Shown here: positions 61,988 through 64,000 of the stretch, piece after piece | Layout: every line of letters begins with the position of its first letter | How positions within the stretch are numbered: position 1 is the stretch's first letter | Assembly (NCBI GenBank): GCA_002338655.1 | Contig: DDIU01000042.1 | Location: forward strand, 7,224 to 71,223 | Origin: Flammeovirgaceae bacterium UBA1842 | Lineage (GTDB): Bacteria > Bacteroidota > Bacteroidia > Cytophagales > Cyclobacteriaceae | Direction: 5' to 3' | DNA: 64,000 nucleotides | Translations under genes and position numbers: made by a program | Notes under the pieces: model-generated | Databases searched by the model: none | Seen by the model: the letters and a program-made list of their open reading frames with translations, nothing else | What the model was told of the DNA's origin: nothing

Positions 61988-64000
61988 CTAAAAACGAGAG
62001 CCTATGACTACTTTTTCTTTGAATTTCTTCACCTCGCCAGAAAGCCCAAATATTTCTACATAGACTATATAATAACCTATCCTTACCAGATTCCCGCTTT
62101 CATCAGAACCGTCCCAAGTATAAAAACCCGACTGCCCTAAGTAATCATTGGCTGCTATCCTTTTTATTTCACGTCCATATAAATCCATGATCCACACATT
62201 GGCCACATTACCTGACTGGTCAAAGGAATAGGAGATAGTGGCAAATTCATTTTGCCCACTACCATCGGGAATGATCACTTTAGGCTCTATAGTGATAGCC
62301 CCCTTAACAGAGACAATGGTACCTCGCATTTGAGAATTGACAAAACCTGGTGTTGCAAACCCTACCCCAGAGACTGCCGATATCCAATTGCTGGGATCAT
62401 TGGTGGCTTCCAAAAAACTAATCCGTTCCAAAGAAACCCCTTCCGTATCTGAAAGTAACTCTGAATGTAAATCATCTGAATATTCAAAATGATCAAAAAC
62501 AGAATCTTTTATTAAAATCACTATCCCTTCGTTATCAGAATAAGATGGGATATTCATTTCAATAAAATTGGTTTCTACCCCTTTCGGGTATTGATCTTTT
62601 AAAATAATTGGGTCAGGGGTAAAGACACGGTATTCCCCGGGGCCTATAATCAAATGGTCTTCAGAAATGACCCGTGAGGTTCCAATAATTATTGAGTCAT
62701 TGTCATTGGTGCCATTGGCCAATTGCCAGTTTTTTAATGAAATGTGCTTTTTGGAATTATTGTATATTTCTACAAAATCAACCCCGCTGGGCCTTGGATT
62801 AAATAAGACTTCATTGATGAGTAAAGCATCTGCCTCCGCTTGCTCAAGCAAAGCAAAAGTCACTGTATTGTCGTTTTCGTTAATTAAGTTTCCAGGACAA
62901 TCTAGCAGGTTGGTTATGGTCAATGTATATTCCTGGCCACCAATCAATGGGGTTGTTTGATCGAGAATCAAATACAGACTATTCGCACTTCCAATTGCAA
63001 CGTGATCCAACATTAGTCCACTGGAAAGCTGATAGTTGGCTTCAAGGGCCGAGGCGGGGTCTAACTTTTCATCAAAGATTACCACTATTGTATCTGAATT
63101 TGTCCCAAATGCATTTAAAATGACCGCCCCCCTATTATCAGGTATCTCACTCAAAACGGAATTGACTAACCCGGGTGTAGCCCCACTTTCATCTTCCGAA
63201 GCGATCCAGTTGTTGGCATCAGCACAGATATTATTAGGATCAATTAATTCGAGTGAATAACCACCATCATCTTTGATCGAACTTCGATACCATGAAGAAT
63301 TATAGTCAACCGTATCCACCCGATCCGATGAATTGGAATAGAGTGCCAAGGCATCACCTGCATTGTTGAGTGAAGGCAAATTTGTCAACGCGAGAACAGC
63401 TAATGAAGGATCAAATTTCGAAGCATTCTGGGTACTTGTTAGAATGGCATACGTGTTTGGATAAAAAATGTAAAACGGCAACTCGCCTACACTCGATCCG
63501 TCAGTAATTGTCCAACCTTGGAGATTAAATGCTTTATCACTTCGATTATAAAGTTCTACAAATTCGGCATTGGGCGCACTTGTTTCTTCAGAGGGATTGG
63601 GCATTAATTCATTAAATATGATATCCTTTTCATTGATCGGTGGATTGACGATTAAAATAAAATTGTCACTTTGCTCACTAAGCACATTACTTGTGCAGTC
63701 TGAAAGGCCACTGACAGTTACCGTATAATTTTGACTTGCTGTGAGCGGAGTGCCCAACAACAGGGTTACTATATCATTATCAAGTAAAAAGGAAGCAATA
63801 GTAATCCCCTGATCAATTTGGAAATCTGATAATGAAACCGATGCACTATCTACCCTTTCCGAGAATAGCAGCTCTACCTCTAATTCATTTATTGCACGTA
63901 CCTCTACTAATTCAGGCACTTCTGATCCAAGACTTACATCATTGACGGAGTTAATCTCTCCTGGTGTTCCTCCACTCGCCTCATTGGAAGCAATCCAATT
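61988..64000 (-). CDS. Lamin-tail-domain surface protein (5' end beyond window)
   Basis: The minus frame stays open from 64000 to the stop at 61988, 670 residues with no start in the window. It contains two lamin-tail domains: IIFNELMPNPSEETSAPNAEF at about residues 125-270 and ALLINEVLFNPRPSGVDFVEIYN at about 395-545. SbsA/Big_5-like Ig domains (VVIFDEKLDPASAL, YTLTITNLLDCPGN) lie between them. The domain set repeats upstream (NWIASNEASGGTPG again resembles NWIASEDESGATPG). The C-terminus (VWIMDLYGREIKRI, FYTWDGSDESGNLV) is a FlgD-like or gliding-type domain that often acts as an export signal in Bacteroidota. A secreted or surface-bound role is likely; the function is unknown. Confidence 0.88.
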   Translation of the reverse strand, partial: NWIASNEASGGTPGEINSVNDVSLGSEVPELVEVRAINELEVELLFSERVDSASVSLSDFQIDQGITIASFLLDNDIVTLLLGTPLTASQNYTVTVSGLSDCTSNVLSEQSDNFILIVNPPINEKDIIFNELMPNPSEETSAPNAEFVELYNRSDKAFNLQGWTITDGSSVGELPFYIFYPNTYAILTSTQNASKFDPSLAVLALTNLPSLNNAGDALALYSNSSDRVDTVDYNSSWYRSSIKDDGGYSLELIDPNNICADANNWIASEDESGATPGLVNSVLSEIPDNRGAVILNAFGTNSDTIVVIFDEKLDPASALEANYQLSSGLMLDHVAIGSANSLYLILDQTTPLIGGQEYTLTITNLLDCPGNLINENDNTVTFALLEQAEADALLINEVLFNPRPSGVDFVEIYNNSKKHISLKNWQLANGTNDNDSIIIGTSRVISEDHLIIGPGEYRVFTPDPIILKDQYPKGVETNFIEMNIPSYSDNEGIVILIKDSVFDHFEYSDDLHSELLSDTEGVSLERISFLEATNDPSNWISAVSGVGFATPGFVNSQMRGTIVSVKGAITIEPKVIIPDGSGQNEFATISYSFDQSGNVANVWIMDLYGREIKRIAANDYLGQSGFYTWDGSDESGNLVRIGYYIVYVEIFGLSGEVKKFKEKVVIGSRF

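Noticed and set aside
1..64000. CRISPR array or intact insertion sequence
   Set aside because: No series of regularly spaced identical repeats and no transposase gene was seen; the repeats found are short inverted elements.

Overview
The window looks like chromosomal DNA of a Bacteroidota member, most likely order Cytophagales. The evidence is a C-terminal type IX secretion (T9SS) sorting domain on a large secreted protein, many lipoprotein signal peptides, a LytS/LytTR two-component pair, a DUF3667 protein, a long-form IspH, and a textbook Bacteroidota promoter (TTTG, 19 bases, TAAGTTTG) in front of tRNA-Phe. Shine-Dalgarno sequences are not obvious. No species can be named from this window alone.

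Layout. 1-7450: a YCII-domain secreted protein (cut by the edge), a LytS-type kinase with its LytTR regulator, a MATE exporter, a TPR/SpoIIE phosphatase and an S10-type peptidase. 7451-10832: an AT-rich restriction-modification island (XRE controller, C5 cytosine methyltransferase and two PD-(D/E)xK-like proteins) with palindromes over its promoter. 10914-13132: ispH, then a 1.07-kb gap containing a probable structured RNA of about 480 nt on the minus strand that ends in a strong terminator, next to a cluster of DnaA-box-like sites. 13133-21680: a MacB/FtsX-like permease, a giant secreted BNR/VPS10-like protein with its lipoprotein neighbour, and an MsbA-like ABC exporter. 21685-27939: a short mobile-type repeat and a five-gene RND efflux operon (TolC, MFP, RND, PII-like, DUF2892).

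28059-43970: a YkgJ protein, three histidine kinases with PAS or TPR sensors, thiol peroxidase, an M1 aminopeptidase, a cluster of REP-like repeats, purM, an SRPBCC protein, a tricorn-like protease and an M20 amidohydrolase. 44573-48810: a tight six-gene operon (M19 dipeptidase, VOC, metallo-beta-lactamase-fold lipoprotein, LAS-type metallopeptidase, GNAT, SDR). 49063-57147: DUF3667, a paired M16 protease operon, a PorE-like OmpA protein, a conserved hypothetical, a frameshifted DM13-domain lipoprotein and an outer-membrane barrel. 57162-64000: an iron-sulphur redox pair, tRNA-Phe, an rRNA pseudouridine synthase with scpB and a TraR/DksA-like protein, and an edge-truncated lamin-tail-domain surface protein.

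The window is dominated by sensing, peptide and protein breakdown, export and surface proteins, which fits a free-living, protein-degrading gliding-type bacterium. The parts that ordinary gene annotation does not explain are the structured RNA and DnaA-site region (12.3-13.0 kb), the restriction island with its operator, the frameshifted DM13 gene, three families of inverted-repeat elements, and two small genes of 38 and 55 codons.
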